In this document: positions 9,117 through 17,962 of the stretch, piece after piece
Layout of the letters: every line of letters begins with the position of its first letter
Numbering within the stretch: position 1 is the stretch's first letter
Assembly (NCBI GenBank): GCA_963819975.1
Contig: CAWFYE010000007.1
Span: 767,188-831,187, forward strand
Source of the DNA: Palsa-1392 sp963819975
GTDB taxonomy: Bacteria > Verrucomicrobiota > Verrucomicrobiia > Chthoniobacterales > UBA10450
Direction: 5' to 3'
Length of the DNA stretch: 64,000 bases
Translations under genes and position numbers: made by a program
The notes under the pieces: model-generated
Seen by the model: only the letters and a program-made list of their open reading frames with translations
What the model was told of the DNA's origin: nothing
Databases searched by the model: none

Positions 9117-10526
9117 TTAGCCGACGGAGCCTTCCATCTCAAGTTCGATCAGGCGCTTCAACTCGACCGAATATTCCATCGGAAATTGTCGCACGAGATC
9201 GTTAACGAAACCGTTTACGCTCAGGCTCATCGCTTGGGCCTCGGTCAGCCCACGCTGTTGCATGTAAAAGATCTGTTCGGCGCTCACCTGGCTGACGCTC
9301 GCTTCGTGCTGCACCGCGTTGCCGGTCCCGCGGACGGTGATCGCCGGGTAGGTGTCGGTGCGGCTGTTGGCGTTGATCAAAAGCGCGTCGCACTCGGTGT
9401 TGTTTTTGCAGTTTTTGAGATGCTTTGGGACGTGGACGAGGCCGCGGTAGGTGGCCCGGCCGGTACCGATCGAGATGCTCTTGGAAATGATGTTGCTCGT
9501 TGTTTCATCGGCAGCGTGAACCATCTTCGCGCCGGTGTCCTGGTGCTGACCGTCGCCGGCGAGCGCGATAGAGATCACTTCGCCGCGGGCCTTGCGGCCT
9601 TTCATGACCACGCCCGGATACTTCATCGTGAGGCGCGAACCGATGTTGCAGTCGATCCATTTCACTTCCGCCTCCTCGTGGGCGAGGCCGCGTTTAGTGA
9701 CGAGGTTAAAGACGTTGTTCGACCAGTTTTGGACGGTGATGTACTGGATTTTCGCGCCTTTGAGAGCGACCAGCTCGACGACCGCGCTGTGCAGGGTGGC
9801 AGTGTTGAACTTGGGCGCGGTGCAGCCTTCCATGTAGGTGAGTTCGGCACCTTCATCGCAGATAATGAGGGTGCGCTCGAACTGGCCGAAATTCTCGGCG
9901 TTGATCCGGAAATAAGCCTGAAGCGGGTGCTTCACTTTGACGCCCGGGGGGACGTAGATGAACGAGCCGCCGCTGAAGACTGCGCTGTTGAGTGCACTGA
10001 ATTTGTTGTCACCGGTCGGGATGACTTTGCCGAACCATTTCCGGAAAATTTCCGGATGTTCTTTCAAGCCATCGGCACTGCCAACGAAGATGACGCCCTG
10101 TTCTCCGACCGCTTTTTTGATGTTTGAATAGACGGCCTCGCTATCGAACTGCGCCTCGACCCCGGCGAGAAATTTGCGTTCCTGTTCCGGGATGCCGAGC
10201 CGCTCGAAGGTGCGCTTTACGTCATCGGGCACTTCTTCCCAAGTGCGTTTCGCCTGGGTGCCGCCGCTCAAGTAATAGCGAATATTGTCGAAAACGATCG
10301 CTTCCAAATCCTTGCTCGCCCAATGCGTCGGCATCGGCTTGCTCATAAACGTCTTGTAGGCCTTGAGGCGAAATTCGCGGACCCAATCGGGATCCTGTTT
10401 CACGTCCGAGATATAGTGAATCGTCTTCTCGCTCAGGCCGACGCCGGCGTCATGGGTATGCGTTTCGGGGTAGGCGAAATTGCCGAGGTTCCGTTCAATA
10501 TCGAGAGTCGTATTTTGCTTAACCAT
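9117..10526 (-). CDS. sufB: Fe-S cluster assembly protein SufB
   Basis: 469-residue scaffold subunit of the SufBC2D complex on which nascent [4Fe-4S] clusters form. Characteristic segments are YVPPGVKVKHPLQAYFRINAE, YMEGCTAP and the C-terminal QHEASVSQVSAEQIFYMQQRGL. The start at 10526 is supported by an AAGGAG Shine-Dalgarno 7 nt upstream. It is 13 nt downstream of sufC and clearly cotranscribed with it. The length is normal for the family. Confidence 0.98.
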   Translation of the reverse strand: MVKQNTTLDIERNLGNFAYPETHTHDAGVGLSEKTIHYISDVKQDPDWVREFRLKAYKTFMSKPMPTHWASKDLEAIVFDNIRYYLSGGTQAKRTWEEVPDDVKRTFERLGIPEQERKFLAGVEAQFDSEAVYSNIKKAVGEQGVIFVGSADGLKEHPEIFRKWFGKVIPTGDNKFSALNSAVFSGGSFIYVPPGVKVKHPLQAYFRINAENFGQFERTLIICDEGAELTYMEGCTAPKFNTATLHSAVVELVALKGAKIQYITVQNWSNNVFNLVTKRGLAHEEAEVKWIDCNIGSRLTMKYPGVVMKGRKARGEVISIALAGDGQHQDTGAKMVHAADETTSNIISKSISIGTGRATYRGLVHVPKHLKNCKNNTECDALLINANSRTDTYPAITVRGTGNAVQHEASVSQVSAEQIFYMQQRGLTEAQAMSLSVNGFVNDLVRQFPMEYSVELKRLIELEMEGSVG

Positions 10527-10539
10527 TGCAGTCTCCTTG

Positions 10540-11304
10540 TTAGGCCAGAGCGGGTTCGGTGATGTCTTCGCGCACCCAGTCGTAGCCTTTTTCTTCCAGT
10601 TGCAGGGCCAGATCCTTGCCGCCGCTCAGTTCAATTCGTCCTTTTACCATCACGTGCACGTGATCGGGCACGATGTAATTCAAAAGCCGCTGATAGTGCG
10701 TGATGAGAAGGACGCCGAGTTTCGGGCCGCGGAGCGAGTTCACCCCTTGGGCGACGATTTTCAGGGCGTCGATGTCGAGCCCGCTATCGGTCTCGTCGAG
10801 AACTGCATATTTCGGCTCGAGCATGGCCAATTGCAGAATCTCGTTCCGCTTTTTCTCGCCGCCCGAAAACCCTTCGTTGACGGAGCGCGAAGTGAAGGAG
10901 CGATCCATTCCAAGCAGGTCCATCTTTTTGTAAAGTTTCGCGTAGTAGTCGGTCGCCTCCAGTTCCTCGCCCTCGGGCATGCGCGCCTGCACGGCGGCGC
11001 GGAGGAAATTGGCGATCGTGACGCCGGGGATTTCGCTTGGGTATTGAAAAGCCATGAAGAGGCCGTTGCGGGCGCGTTCGTCGGGCTCTGCCTCGAAAAT
11101 ATTTTCTCCGTCCATCAGCACGGAACCCGAGGTAACGGTGTAATCCGGATGGCCGGCGAGAACCTTGGCGAGCGTGCTCTTGCCAGAGCCGTTGGGTCCC
11201 ATAATGGCATGCACTTCTCCCTTCGGCACGGTGAGGCTGAGACCGCGAATGATCTCCTGCTCGCCGATCGAAACGTGTAAATCCTGAATGACCAATTGAT
11301 CCAT
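10540..11304 (-). CDS. sufC: Fe-S cluster assembly ATPase SufC
   Basis: 254-residue ABC-type ATPase that energises SufB-SufD. Walker A (GPNGSGKST), the SufC-type signature FSGGEKKRNEI, Walker B with the SufC-typical LDETDSGLDIDAL (Glu-Thr-Asp-Ser rather than EPTS) and the H-loop ITHYQRLL are present. The frame is open to 11697, but the start is set at ATG 11304 (MDQLVIQDLHV), where SufC homologues begin; the upstream extension would overlap the divergent nucleotidyltransferase gene. It is the first gene of the suf operon, so the suf promoter should lie in 11305-11435. Confidence 0.97.
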   Translation of the reverse strand: MDQLVIQDLHVSIGEQEIIRGLSLTVPKGEVHAIMGPNGSGKSTLAKVLAGHPDYTVTSGSVLMDGENIFEAEPDERARNGLFMAFQYPSEIPGVTIANFLRAAVQARMPEGEELEATDYYAKLYKKMDLLGMDRSFTSRSVNEGFSGGEKKRNEILQLAMLEPKYAVLDETDSGLDIDALKIVAQGVNSLRGPKLGVLLITHYQRLLNYIVPDHVHVMVKGRIELSGGKDLALQLEEKGYDWVREDITEPALA

Positions 11305-11435
11305 AATTGCGAAACGCAAGATAAGCCGATTTTGGCCCTTTGGCGAACGCCGAGACAGTCGCCACCCCCGGGTGCATTTCCGCGGCGCAGGATGGGTGGT
11401 TGTCGAAAAATTCCAGGCAGCTAGTTTCGAGGCTA

Positions 11436-12146
11436 ATGAAGGACACCGAGGCATTGCGGGCTTTTGTTCTCTGCGGCGGCCTCGGCACGCGCCTCCGATC
11501 CGTGGTAAGCGATCGTCCCAAGTCGATGGCGCTGATCGGCGATGTGCCGTTTCTGCAATTGCTCCTCCGCCGGCTGAAGGCCCAAGGAGTGGAGGAAGTG
11601 ATTCTCGGTACGGGGTATCGGGCGGATCAAATCGAAGGCTTTTTTGGAAACGGGGAGCAGATTGGCCTTCGGCTACATTATTCCCACGAGCGTGCACCCC
11701 TTGGGACCGGCGGCGCGCTCAAGCTGGCGGAGGCGGTGCTCAGCGATCCGGCGTTGGTGCTGAATGGTGACAGCTATGTCGAATGGAATCTCGCGTCGAT
11801 GGCGGATCTCTTTCAAGAAAAGAAGGCCGACATCGTGATGGTCCTGCAGGAGGTTCCCGATGTGAGCCGCTACGGCAGTGTCACGGTCAATTCCGGAGGA
11901 CGGATTGCCGAATTTGTCGAAAAAGGATCGCTCGCTGGTGAGGGTTTGATCAACGCCGGGATTTACCTCTTGCGGAAAGAGATTGTGAGCGACCTCGCGG
12001 CTGGCAGTGCGATTTCGCTGGAGCGCGATGTCTTCCCGAGGTTTTTAGGAAAGAAATTCTACGGACTGGTTTCGCGCGGCATCTTCATCGACATCGGCGT
12101 TCCGGCCGATCTGGAACGGGCTCAGACCGTGCTCCAATCCGTCTGA
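11436..12146 (+). CDS. hddC: sugar-1-phosphate nucleotidyltransferase, HddC-like
   Basis: 236-residue nucleotidyltransferase with the GGLGTRL signature and D-x-P-K-S-M motif, the metal-binding LNGDSYVEW and an FIDIGVPADLERA C-terminus. This layout matches D-glycero-alpha-D-manno-heptose-1-phosphate guanylyltransferase (HddC) and related short nucleotidyltransferases. Heptose genes hddA-like (47930-48985) and gmhA (52082-52660) lie in the same window, which supports the heptose reading. An alternative substrate such as mannose- or glucose-1-phosphate cannot be excluded. The start at 11436 is preferred because homologues begin with the nucleotide-binding strand. It is divergent from sufC. Confidence 0.8.
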   Translation: MKDTEALRAFVLCGGLGTRLRSVVSDRPKSMALIGDVPFLQLLLRRLKAQGVEEVILGTGYRADQIEGFFGNGEQIGLRLHYSHERAPLGTGGALKLAEAVLSDPALVLNGDSYVEWNLASMADLFQEKKADIVMVLQEVPDVSRYGSVTVNSGGRIAEFVEKGSLAGEGLINAGIYLLRKEIVSDLAAGSAISLERDVFPRFLGKKFYGLVSRGIFIDIGVPADLERAQTVLQSV

Positions 12147-12153
12147 GCCATCC

Positions 12154-13743
12154 TCATTTCTGGACCGGAGTCAGTTCTCCAACCAAACGCCGGCGATCGA
12201 TCTTGCCGTTGTCGGTCCGGGGAAGCGAATCCCGGAATTCGATCTTCTCCGGCACCATGTAGGCCGGCAACTTCTCCGCACAGTGTTGCTTCAGCTGCAT
12301 CGAGTCGAGAGAGCCACTGTTGGCGATCGTGACGACGGCGTGAATCGTATTCCCGATCGCCTCGTCCGGGATGGGCAGAGCGACAGCTTCGTCGACCGCT
12401 GGATGCGCCACCATGACCGCCTCGATTTCGCCTAACTCCACCCGATAGCCACGGGTTTTGATCATGTGATCCTTACGCCCCACGAACAAGTAATCCCCCT
12501 TTTCATCGAGCGTCACCCAATCGCCGGTGCAGTAAAGTTTTTCCTCCCGACCGGCCGCAAATGGGTTCGGTATGAACGACGCCGCGGTGTTTTCGGGGCG
12601 TCCGTAGTAGCCTTGCATAACGGTCGAGCCCCGCGCGTAGAGAAGCCCTTCTTCGCCCGGTCCCGTGACTTTTTTGCCCTCGGCGTTGATCGCAACGAGA
12701 TCGGTGTTGGCGCAGGCTTTACCGATCGGAATGGGCGCTGTTTCTTCCGGCGAAAGCGGCTCCACTTCGTAATAAGCGCACACGTTCGTCTCGGTCGGTC
12801 CGTAAAGGTTGGCGTAGCGCTTGCCGGGGAGCTTTTCCATCAACGCCCGCAGGTGTTTGGTCGGAAAGACTTCGCCCGCGAAGAGGACTATCCGCAGGGC
12901 TGACAAGTCGCGTTCCTCGAGTTTGCCACGGGCTTGGAGGAGCGTCAGAACCATCGGCACGGAGTACCATACGGTGATCTTTTGGTCCTGGATAAACGAC
13001 GAAAGCTGGAGGGGAAAAACGGAAAGCCCCTCCGGCACGAGTGAGATCGCGGCGCCCGCCGCCGCGGCGACGAAAATATCGAAAACCGACAGGTCGAAAT
13101 TGAACGGAGCGTGATTTGAAAGCCGGTCTTCCGCCGTGATCCCGAAGGTCGCCACGCTCCAATTCACAAAGGTCAGCGCATTGAGATGAGAGAGCATGAC
13201 GCCTTTCGGCGTGCCCGTAGAACCGGAAGTGAAGAGGATATAGGCGAGGTCATGATCGACCGCAGCGATCGTCGGATCCTCTACGGAAAAGGAGGGAAGT
13301 GCGTCGGCGAATATAAGAACCGGCAGCGGAAGCGCGGTTTCCGGAGCCTGATCAACGAAAAAAATCGCATTCATCGGGCACTCGTCGTGAAAGCTCGCGC
13401 CTAACTTCTGATAAAGCGCATGGCTCGTCACGAGCGCGCGAAAGCCGCACTGGCGTCCGATTTCCTCTAGCCGCATGCCCGGAGCATTGGCGTCGACTGG
13501 GACGTAACAAGCGCCCGATTTCATGATTCCGAAAATGCTCGCGATCGCGGAAGGCGATTTGTGCAGGTAGAGACCGACGCGGTCTCCACGTTGCACCCCA
13601 TTGGCAAGCAGGGCATGCGCGATCTGGTTACTCAGCCGGTCCAGTTCGCCGTAGGTCAATGATTGATCGCGCAGTCGAACAGCTTCCGACTCCGGTCGAC
13701 GAGCCGCACTTTCGGTGAGGAGTTGATGTAAGAGGAATGGCAT
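12154..13743 (-). CDS. stand-alone amino-acid adenylation enzyme (A-domain family)
   Basis: 529-residue ANL-superfamily ligase that should activate a carboxylate as an acyl-AMP. Core motifs are visible: A3 LFTSGSTGTPKGV, A4 FNFDLSVFDIF with the Asp that usually holds an alpha-amino group, A5 NLYGPTET, A7 YCTGDW, A8 GRKDHMIKTRGYRVELGEIEA and the A10 lysine in PRTDNGKIDRR. No carrier or condensation domain is attached, so it is a free A domain related to DltA-like and NRPS-like ligases. The nearest carrier protein is at 30304-30552. It is convergent with the hddC-like gene. The substrate amino acid is not predicted. Confidence 0.88.
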   Translation of the reverse strand: MPFLLHQLLTESAARRPESEAVRLRDQSLTYGELDRLSNQIAHALLANGVQRGDRVGLYLHKSPSAIASIFGIMKSGACYVPVDANAPGMRLEEIGRQCGFRALVTSHALYQKLGASFHDECPMNAIFFVDQAPETALPLPVLIFADALPSFSVEDPTIAAVDHDLAYILFTSGSTGTPKGVMLSHLNALTFVNWSVATFGITAEDRLSNHAPFNFDLSVFDIFVAAAAGAAISLVPEGLSVFPLQLSSFIQDQKITVWYSVPMVLTLLQARGKLEERDLSALRIVLFAGEVFPTKHLRALMEKLPGKRYANLYGPTETNVCAYYEVEPLSPEETAPIPIGKACANTDLVAINAEGKKVTGPGEEGLLYARGSTVMQGYYGRPENTAASFIPNPFAAGREEKLYCTGDWVTLDEKGDYLFVGRKDHMIKTRGYRVELGEIEAVMVAHPAVDEAVALPIPDEAIGNTIHAVVTIANSGSLDSMQLKQHCAEKLPAYMVPEKIEFRDSLPRTDNGKIDRRRLVGELTPVQK

Positions 13744-14331
13744 AATGTCGAGGACTTTAAGTCACAGAATGATCCTTCAATTTCGTGGGACGGCGCTCAC
13801 GGCTCGCTGGCTAGGATTCTGCTCTTTAGAGCCAGGTTGTTCGACAATGAGTGAAAAATCCACGATTCAAGCGGGTAAAAGTTACAAGCGCAACCGGACT
13901 GGCGTCGAACGACCGGCCTGCGGCCGGCTCGCGTGTCCCGGCTGGATTGGTTTCCCGGTCCCAGCCCAGACCGTTTTATTACATTTTGCCAACGCGGTCA
14001 ACCGGCGATGACTTACGGTGCTATCCTCTTGGTGAATTGCACGAGCAGACGTGTTCTAGCGGTTCAGAATAATGCGTCCAACCGAAGGAGCGGAGGCGTA
14101 AAGGTTGACATTCGATGCTAAATTTTAATAGACTGGTTCAACATTTGTTGCCGACCCGTTCCGTTTCCCAATGGGAGGGAACACAGCACGATTCCGATGT
14201 AGCTAAGCAAATTCTCGCTGTTTTTGTATTTTTGGGCCTCTGCGGCCCGCCAAATCCTGGGGAAGCAGGCAGCAACGAATGAACATCTGAAGCAAAAGCC
14301 AGTTTCGGAGCACAACGACTTTAAATTCTTT
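13744..14331. other. intergenic region without a supported gene
   Basis: 588 nt between the divergent adenylation-enzyme and halogenase genes. Short open frames here have no family motifs, no good ribosome-binding sites and unnatural composition. The part after about 14100 is noticeably A/T-richer than the surroundings and holds a possible promoter at 14105-14131. I see no stable long hairpin or repeat. Confidence 0.5.
14105..14131 (+). promoter_or_regulatory. possible sigma-70-type promoter of the halogenase gene
   Basis: A perfect -35 hexamer TTGACA (14105-14110) is followed 15 nt later by TAATAG (14126-14131), in an A/T-rich stretch upstream of the halogenase start at 14332. The short spacer makes this a weak prediction, and the 5' leader would be about 190 nt. 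Confidence 0.3.
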
Positions 14332-15612
14332 ATGAAAAAACGACAGGTGATCATTATTGGCGCCGGGCCAGGGGGCGCGGCGACGGCGCTTCATCTTATT
14401 CAATCAGGTATCAAGCCGCTCCTCATCGAACGGCAAAGCTTTCCGCGGTTTCACATCGGCGAGTCACTGACCGGCGAGTGCGGCAACGCTATCCGGAAAC
14501 TTGATCTTGAAGAGCAACTCCAGGCTCAGAATTACCCGGTCAAATACGGGGTCAACGTCTACAATCCTCACGGCACGCCTTTCTGGGTTGAAGTGAAAAA
14601 GCGCTGCCCCGAGACCAACGCCATGCTGCCGAATTCAACCTGGTCGGTTACGCGGAGCAGCTTCGATAAGATTCTGCTCGATGCCGCACTCGCGCGCGGG
14701 GCCGAGTACATGCAGTGCGAGGCGGTCGCGCCGATCCAAGAGGATGACCGAATCGTCGGTCTGCAGATCCGCACCGAAAGCGGAACGCTCGAGAACCTGC
14801 GTTGTGAGGTCCTGGTCGATTGTTCGGGCCAGGGAACGTTCCTTGCCAACCGCGGCATCACCGGGCCCAAGGTCAAGGGAAGCTATGCCAACCAGATCGG
14901 TATCTATTCCCAGATTGAAGACATGACACTCGATTTCGGCGAGGAACCTTCGAAGCAATTCGGGAACACGCTGATCTTTTACAAGGAACGCGACCACTGG
15001 AGCTGGACCATCCCGCTTTCTCGCAACCTTGTGAGTGTTGGCGTCGTCGCGCCTGCGGCCTATTTCAAGGCGCAGGGACTCGATAAGACGGAGTATCTCC
15101 GCAAGGAAATGGTGAACCTGAATCCGGAATTGACCCGCCGGATCACGAAGACTTCGTTCGTCGAGGAAGTCCGCTCGGTCACCAGTTACAACTATGCGGC
15201 GAGCAACTACACCGGGAAGGGCTTTGTCTGTGTCGGTGACGCGCATCAGTTCACCGATCCAATTTTCTCTTTCGGTGTCTTTCTCGCGATGAAGGAAGGC
15301 GAGCTCGCGGCCGATGCGATCACAAAACATCTCGGTGAAGAGGGCGGTACGAATGGTAATCCCTTCGCCGACTATGAAGCGGTGACCTCTGAGGGCCAGG
15401 ATGCGATTCGTGATCTCATCGATACCTTCTGGGAATATCCGCTCGTCTTCACTCGCATGGCTTCAGGGGCGGCTCAGGATGACATTACCGATCTTTTTGC
15501 AGGACGAGTCTATGGTGACCTGATGCGGAATAACGCTTCTCGTGTCGCCATGCGCCGCCTCTTGGCCAATCGTCGCGGCGAGGCAGAGGTTCCTAGCGGA
15601 GCCGCTGCCTAG
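14332..15612 (+). CDS. flavin-dependent halogenase-family monooxygenase
   Basis: 426-residue FAD protein with a Rossmann GxGxxG (GAGPGG) at the N-terminus, FPRFHIGESL, and the WxWxIP signature (W223-S-W-T-I-P228) that marks flavin-dependent halogenases and blocks classic monooxygenation. Lys71 in PVKYG aligns by position with the catalytic lysine of phenolic and tryptophan halogenases. A later FAD motif VGDAHQFTDPIFSFGVFLAM is also typical. ATG 14332 is chosen because it gives the canonical start KKRQVIIIGAG; the frame extends upstream without support. Likely substrates are electron-rich aromatics, free or carrier-bound. It stands just before the first sulfotransferase gene. A non-halogenating oxidoreductase of the same family is the main alternative. 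Confidence 0.82.
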   Translation: MKKRQVIIIGAGPGGAATALHLIQSGIKPLLIERQSFPRFHIGESLTGECGNAIRKLDLEEQLQAQNYPVKYGVNVYNPHGTPFWVEVKKRCPETNAMLPNSTWSVTRSSFDKILLDAALARGAEYMQCEAVAPIQEDDRIVGLQIRTESGTLENLRCEVLVDCSGQGTFLANRGITGPKVKGSYANQIGIYSQIEDMTLDFGEEPSKQFGNTLIFYKERDHWSWTIPLSRNLVSVGVVAPAAYFKAQGLDKTEYLRKEMVNLNPELTRRITKTSFVEEVRSVTSYNYAASNYTGKGFVCVGDAHQFTDPIFSFGVFLAMKEGELAADAITKHLGEEGGTNGNPFADYEAVTSEGQDAIRDLIDTFWEYPLVFTRMASGAAQDDITDLFAGRVYGDLMRNNASRVAMRRLLANRRGEAEVPSGAAA

Positions 15613-15687
15613 GGTCGAGGCAAACACTCCCTGCTTGGGCGCACAGGGCAGTTGCCCCTCGAAAGCGCTGCCCCTATGATGAAAGCA

Positions 15688-16509
15688 ATGGATCAACGGG
15701 CACTCATCTTTCTGCACATTCCGAAGACGGCCGGGACGACCCTCAATCGGATCATCGAATGGCAGTATAATCCCCTCTCCATTTTCACGATGGATCCGTA
15801 CCGCATTCGGGCTACGCCTGAGCGGCTGAAGCAGTTGTCGGAAGCTCGCCGCCGGCGTTTGCGAATGGTGCGCGGACACTTCTACTACGGGGTCCACGAG
15901 TATCTGCCGCAGGAATCGACCTACATTACGATGCTGCGCGAGCCCGTCGCCCGCTTTCTGTCGGCTTACTATTTTCTGCAGCGCCGGCCGCTTCATCCAA
16001 TGCACCGAAAAGTGAAAAGCGAGAGGATCGGTGTTGAGGATTTCATTCGTCTCACTCCGCAGCGCCAAAATTTGCAATGCAGCCTGATCGCGGGAATCAA
16101 GAGCAATGGAAAATGCGAAGAGAGCACTCTGGAGATAGCGAAAGAGAATCTCGCCAAATCATTCAGCATCGTGGGCCTGAGCGAGCGCTTTGAGGAAAGC
16201 CTCATGTTGATCGCGAAAACATTCGACTGGGAGATACCCTTTTACGAAAATCGCAAGGTTTCCAAAACGCGTCCGAAGGTAGAATCGAGCGCGGTGGAAA
16301 TGATCAAGGAACATAATCGCCTCGACCTGGAGCTTTACGAGTTCGGGAAAGGCTTGTTCGAAGCCAGCCTGGCCAAAAAGGAGAACGAAGTCAGGGAGGG
16401 GCTGGCTGAATTTCGCACCCTCTCGAAACCGACTTCCATCGAGAGCTTTTATAAGTCGACTGTCGGAGCCGGTCGATTCTTGATGACCAAGATAGCATCC
16501 GCTGTATGA
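15688..16509 (+). CDS. sulfotransferase, type A copy 1
   Basis: 273-residue PAPS-dependent sulfotransferase. The 5'-phosphosulfate loop FLHIPKTAGTTLNR and the 3'-phosphate-binding motif REPVARFLSAYYF are both intact and resemble the Sulfotransfer_2 (carbohydrate and heparan-type) family. There is no N-terminal membrane anchor, so it is probably cytosolic. The start is set at ATG 15688 because the close paralogue at 32575-33396 aligns from that methionine and has exactly the same length; ATG 15652 and 15676 are alternatives. Its sequence is much closer to that distant copy than to the neighbouring type B sulfotransferase. The acceptor is unknown. Confidence 0.88.
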   Translation: MDQRALIFLHIPKTAGTTLNRIIEWQYNPLSIFTMDPYRIRATPERLKQLSEARRRRLRMVRGHFYYGVHEYLPQESTYITMLREPVARFLSAYYFLQRRPLHPMHRKVKSERIGVEDFIRLTPQRQNLQCSLIAGIKSNGKCEESTLEIAKENLAKSFSIVGLSERFEESLMLIAKTFDWEIPFYENRKVSKTRPKVESSAVEMIKEHNRLDLELYEFGKGLFEASLAKKENEVREGLAEFRTLSKPTSIESFYKSTVGAGRFLMTKIASAV

Positions 16510-16746
16510 GAAAGAGAAGTATCCATTTTCCGGTATTCGGTCGATTCCGGTTAGCCAGAGTGAATCATCTGTCGAAAAGCTAATGGCCGCCGGAGTCGAT
16601 GCGGCCTTGGAGGTCGCGAAAGAACGGGGGCACGGAGCAGGGGTGCAAGTTTGCGCGCGACATCACAAATTTCTTCGATAGGCATCGCAGGCCCGACGGC
16701 TTGCCCTAGCCACCTCAGTTCTTCGCCGGCGCGTCTGCCTTGCTGG

Positions 16747-17016
16747 GTGTCCGCTCTCCGGATTTTCTTCGTCGTAGCGACTCTGGCCTGCTGCGCAACT
16801 CCCCAGCTTTGCGCGCTGAGCGGGCCTCCTCTCCGGACCGGGCTCTGGGTTACCCAAAAGCTGCCCAATGGCACTGCGGCCTTTGACGAGTTTTCTTCTC
16901 AGGTGCGGATCAATCCTAATCTGGAAGGTATATGTCTGCATATCCCGTGGGCGTGGATTGTCTATGAGCGTGATTTCACGCGCATCACCGAAGGAAAATA
17001 CCGTCAGCGACGATGA
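16747..17016 (+). pseudogene. remnant of a secreted protein, 89 codons
   Basis: A GTG-started frame encodes a convincing signal peptide (ALRIFFVVATLACCATPQLCA) followed by a mature-looking segment (TGLWVTQKLPNGTAAFDEF and NPNLEGICLHIPWAW) that reads like the N-terminal strand of a secreted barrel or glycosidase-like enzyme. It then stops abruptly at a TGA that overlaps the start of the type B sulfotransferase gene (ATGA). The protein seems cut off after its first beta-alpha unit. This suggests an older gene truncated by the rearrangement that placed the sulfotransferase here. It may still be translated as a leader. The identification is weak. Confidence 0.4.
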
Positions 17017-17912
17017 GCGATCAGCCGAACCCGCCACTGACGAAACAATCTGCAGAAAGCAGCTCCGCGGCGCGTCACGGAATTGAAGAAGCAGTCATCT
17101 TTCTTCATCTTCCCAAAACCGCCGGGACAACCGTCAATCGTTTGATCGAGTGGGAGTATCCGCTCAAGGAGATATATTCCGTCGACCCGGTCCTGTACGA
17201 ATGGTCGGCTGCGCATCTGCGCAGGCTTTCGCCCGAACGACTCAGAAAAATCCGGATGTTCAAGGGCCACATGACGTTCGGCCTGCACGAAGTCCTTCCC
17301 CAACCGGCGACCTACATCACGGTCTTACGGGATCCAGTCGATCGGTACATCTCCGCTTTTTACTTTATGAGCAGCTACAAGCTGCATCCGCTATACTGGA
17401 AGCTTCGGCGTGAGAAGTGGACCCTGGAGGATTTTGTTAGGCGCTCGCCAAGAAGTGACGTCCAATGTAAGATTCTCGCTGGAGCTGGGTATCGGGAGCC
17501 TTGTACGGCGGAGATCTGTGAAACAGCCAAGGGAAACCTGATCCGATATTTTAGTGTAGTCGGCCTGTCTGAGCGTTTCGAAGAAAGCCTGGCGCTGATG
17601 AAGCTGCGATTTGGGTGGAAACTGCAACGCTATTCGAGCTTTAACGTGACTCGCACCCGGCCGAAGAAGGCCGATATTCCTCAATCGACTCTCGATTTGA
17701 TTGCGGAGAAAAACTCCTTTGATATGTCGCTCCACGAGTTCGCAGCAAACATATTTCAGGCTGCCGTCGACACACACGCAGCCGAGGTTGGCCAGATCAG
17801 GCGTGAGTTGGAATCGGCGCGGGCGCGAACTCAGACTCCGTTTGGCGCGGCGCTATTTTCGATCCGTGCGGCTGGACGGAAAGCTATTAGCAGGGCTTAC
17901 TCCAGTATTTAA
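17013..17912 (+). CDS. sulfotransferase, type B copy 1
   Basis: 299-residue PAPS-dependent sulfotransferase with FLHLPKTAGTTVNRL (5'-phosphosulfate loop) and LRDPVDRYISAFYF (3'-phosphate motif). It shares the family core with type A, but the middle (SAAHLRRLSPERLRK, RRSPRSDVQCKI) and the longer N- and C-termini are distinctive. The close paralogue is at 34560-35471. The 25-30 nt before both start codons are also alike (GAAGGAAAATACCGTCAGCG versus GAAGGGAATACCGCCAGC), so the duplication included the translation start region. The C-terminal 40 residues are basic and helical. The acceptor is unknown, but a sugar is likely from the family. Confidence 0.88.
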   Translation: MSDQPNPPLTKQSAESSSAARHGIEEAVIFLHLPKTAGTTVNRLIEWEYPLKEIYSVDPVLYEWSAAHLRRLSPERLRKIRMFKGHMTFGLHEVLPQPATYITVLRDPVDRYISAFYFMSSYKLHPLYWKLRREKWTLEDFVRRSPRSDVQCKILAGAGYREPCTAEICETAKGNLIRYFSVVGLSERFEESLALMKLRFGWKLQRYSSFNVTRTRPKKADIPQSTLDLIAEKNSFDMSLHEFAANIFQAAVDTHAAEVGQIRRELESARARTQTPFGAALFSIRAAGRKAISRAYSSI

Positions 17913-17962
17913 GGCAGGGTTTTCAGTGATACTCTTCGACGGCCTAACGGGAGAAAGTCAGA

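Noticed and set aside
9186..10127. 313-codon open frame on the + strand
   Set aside because: It lies fully antisense to sufB, whose motifs and ribosome-binding site are clear. Its composition (Ala/Val/Asp/Arg-rich, no motif) is typical of a frame mirrored from a G/C-rich gene.
13745..14011. 88-codon frame before the halogenase gene
   Set aside because: It begins at the 5' end of the divergent adenylation gene, lacks a start signal and any motif, and overlaps several equally poor frames.
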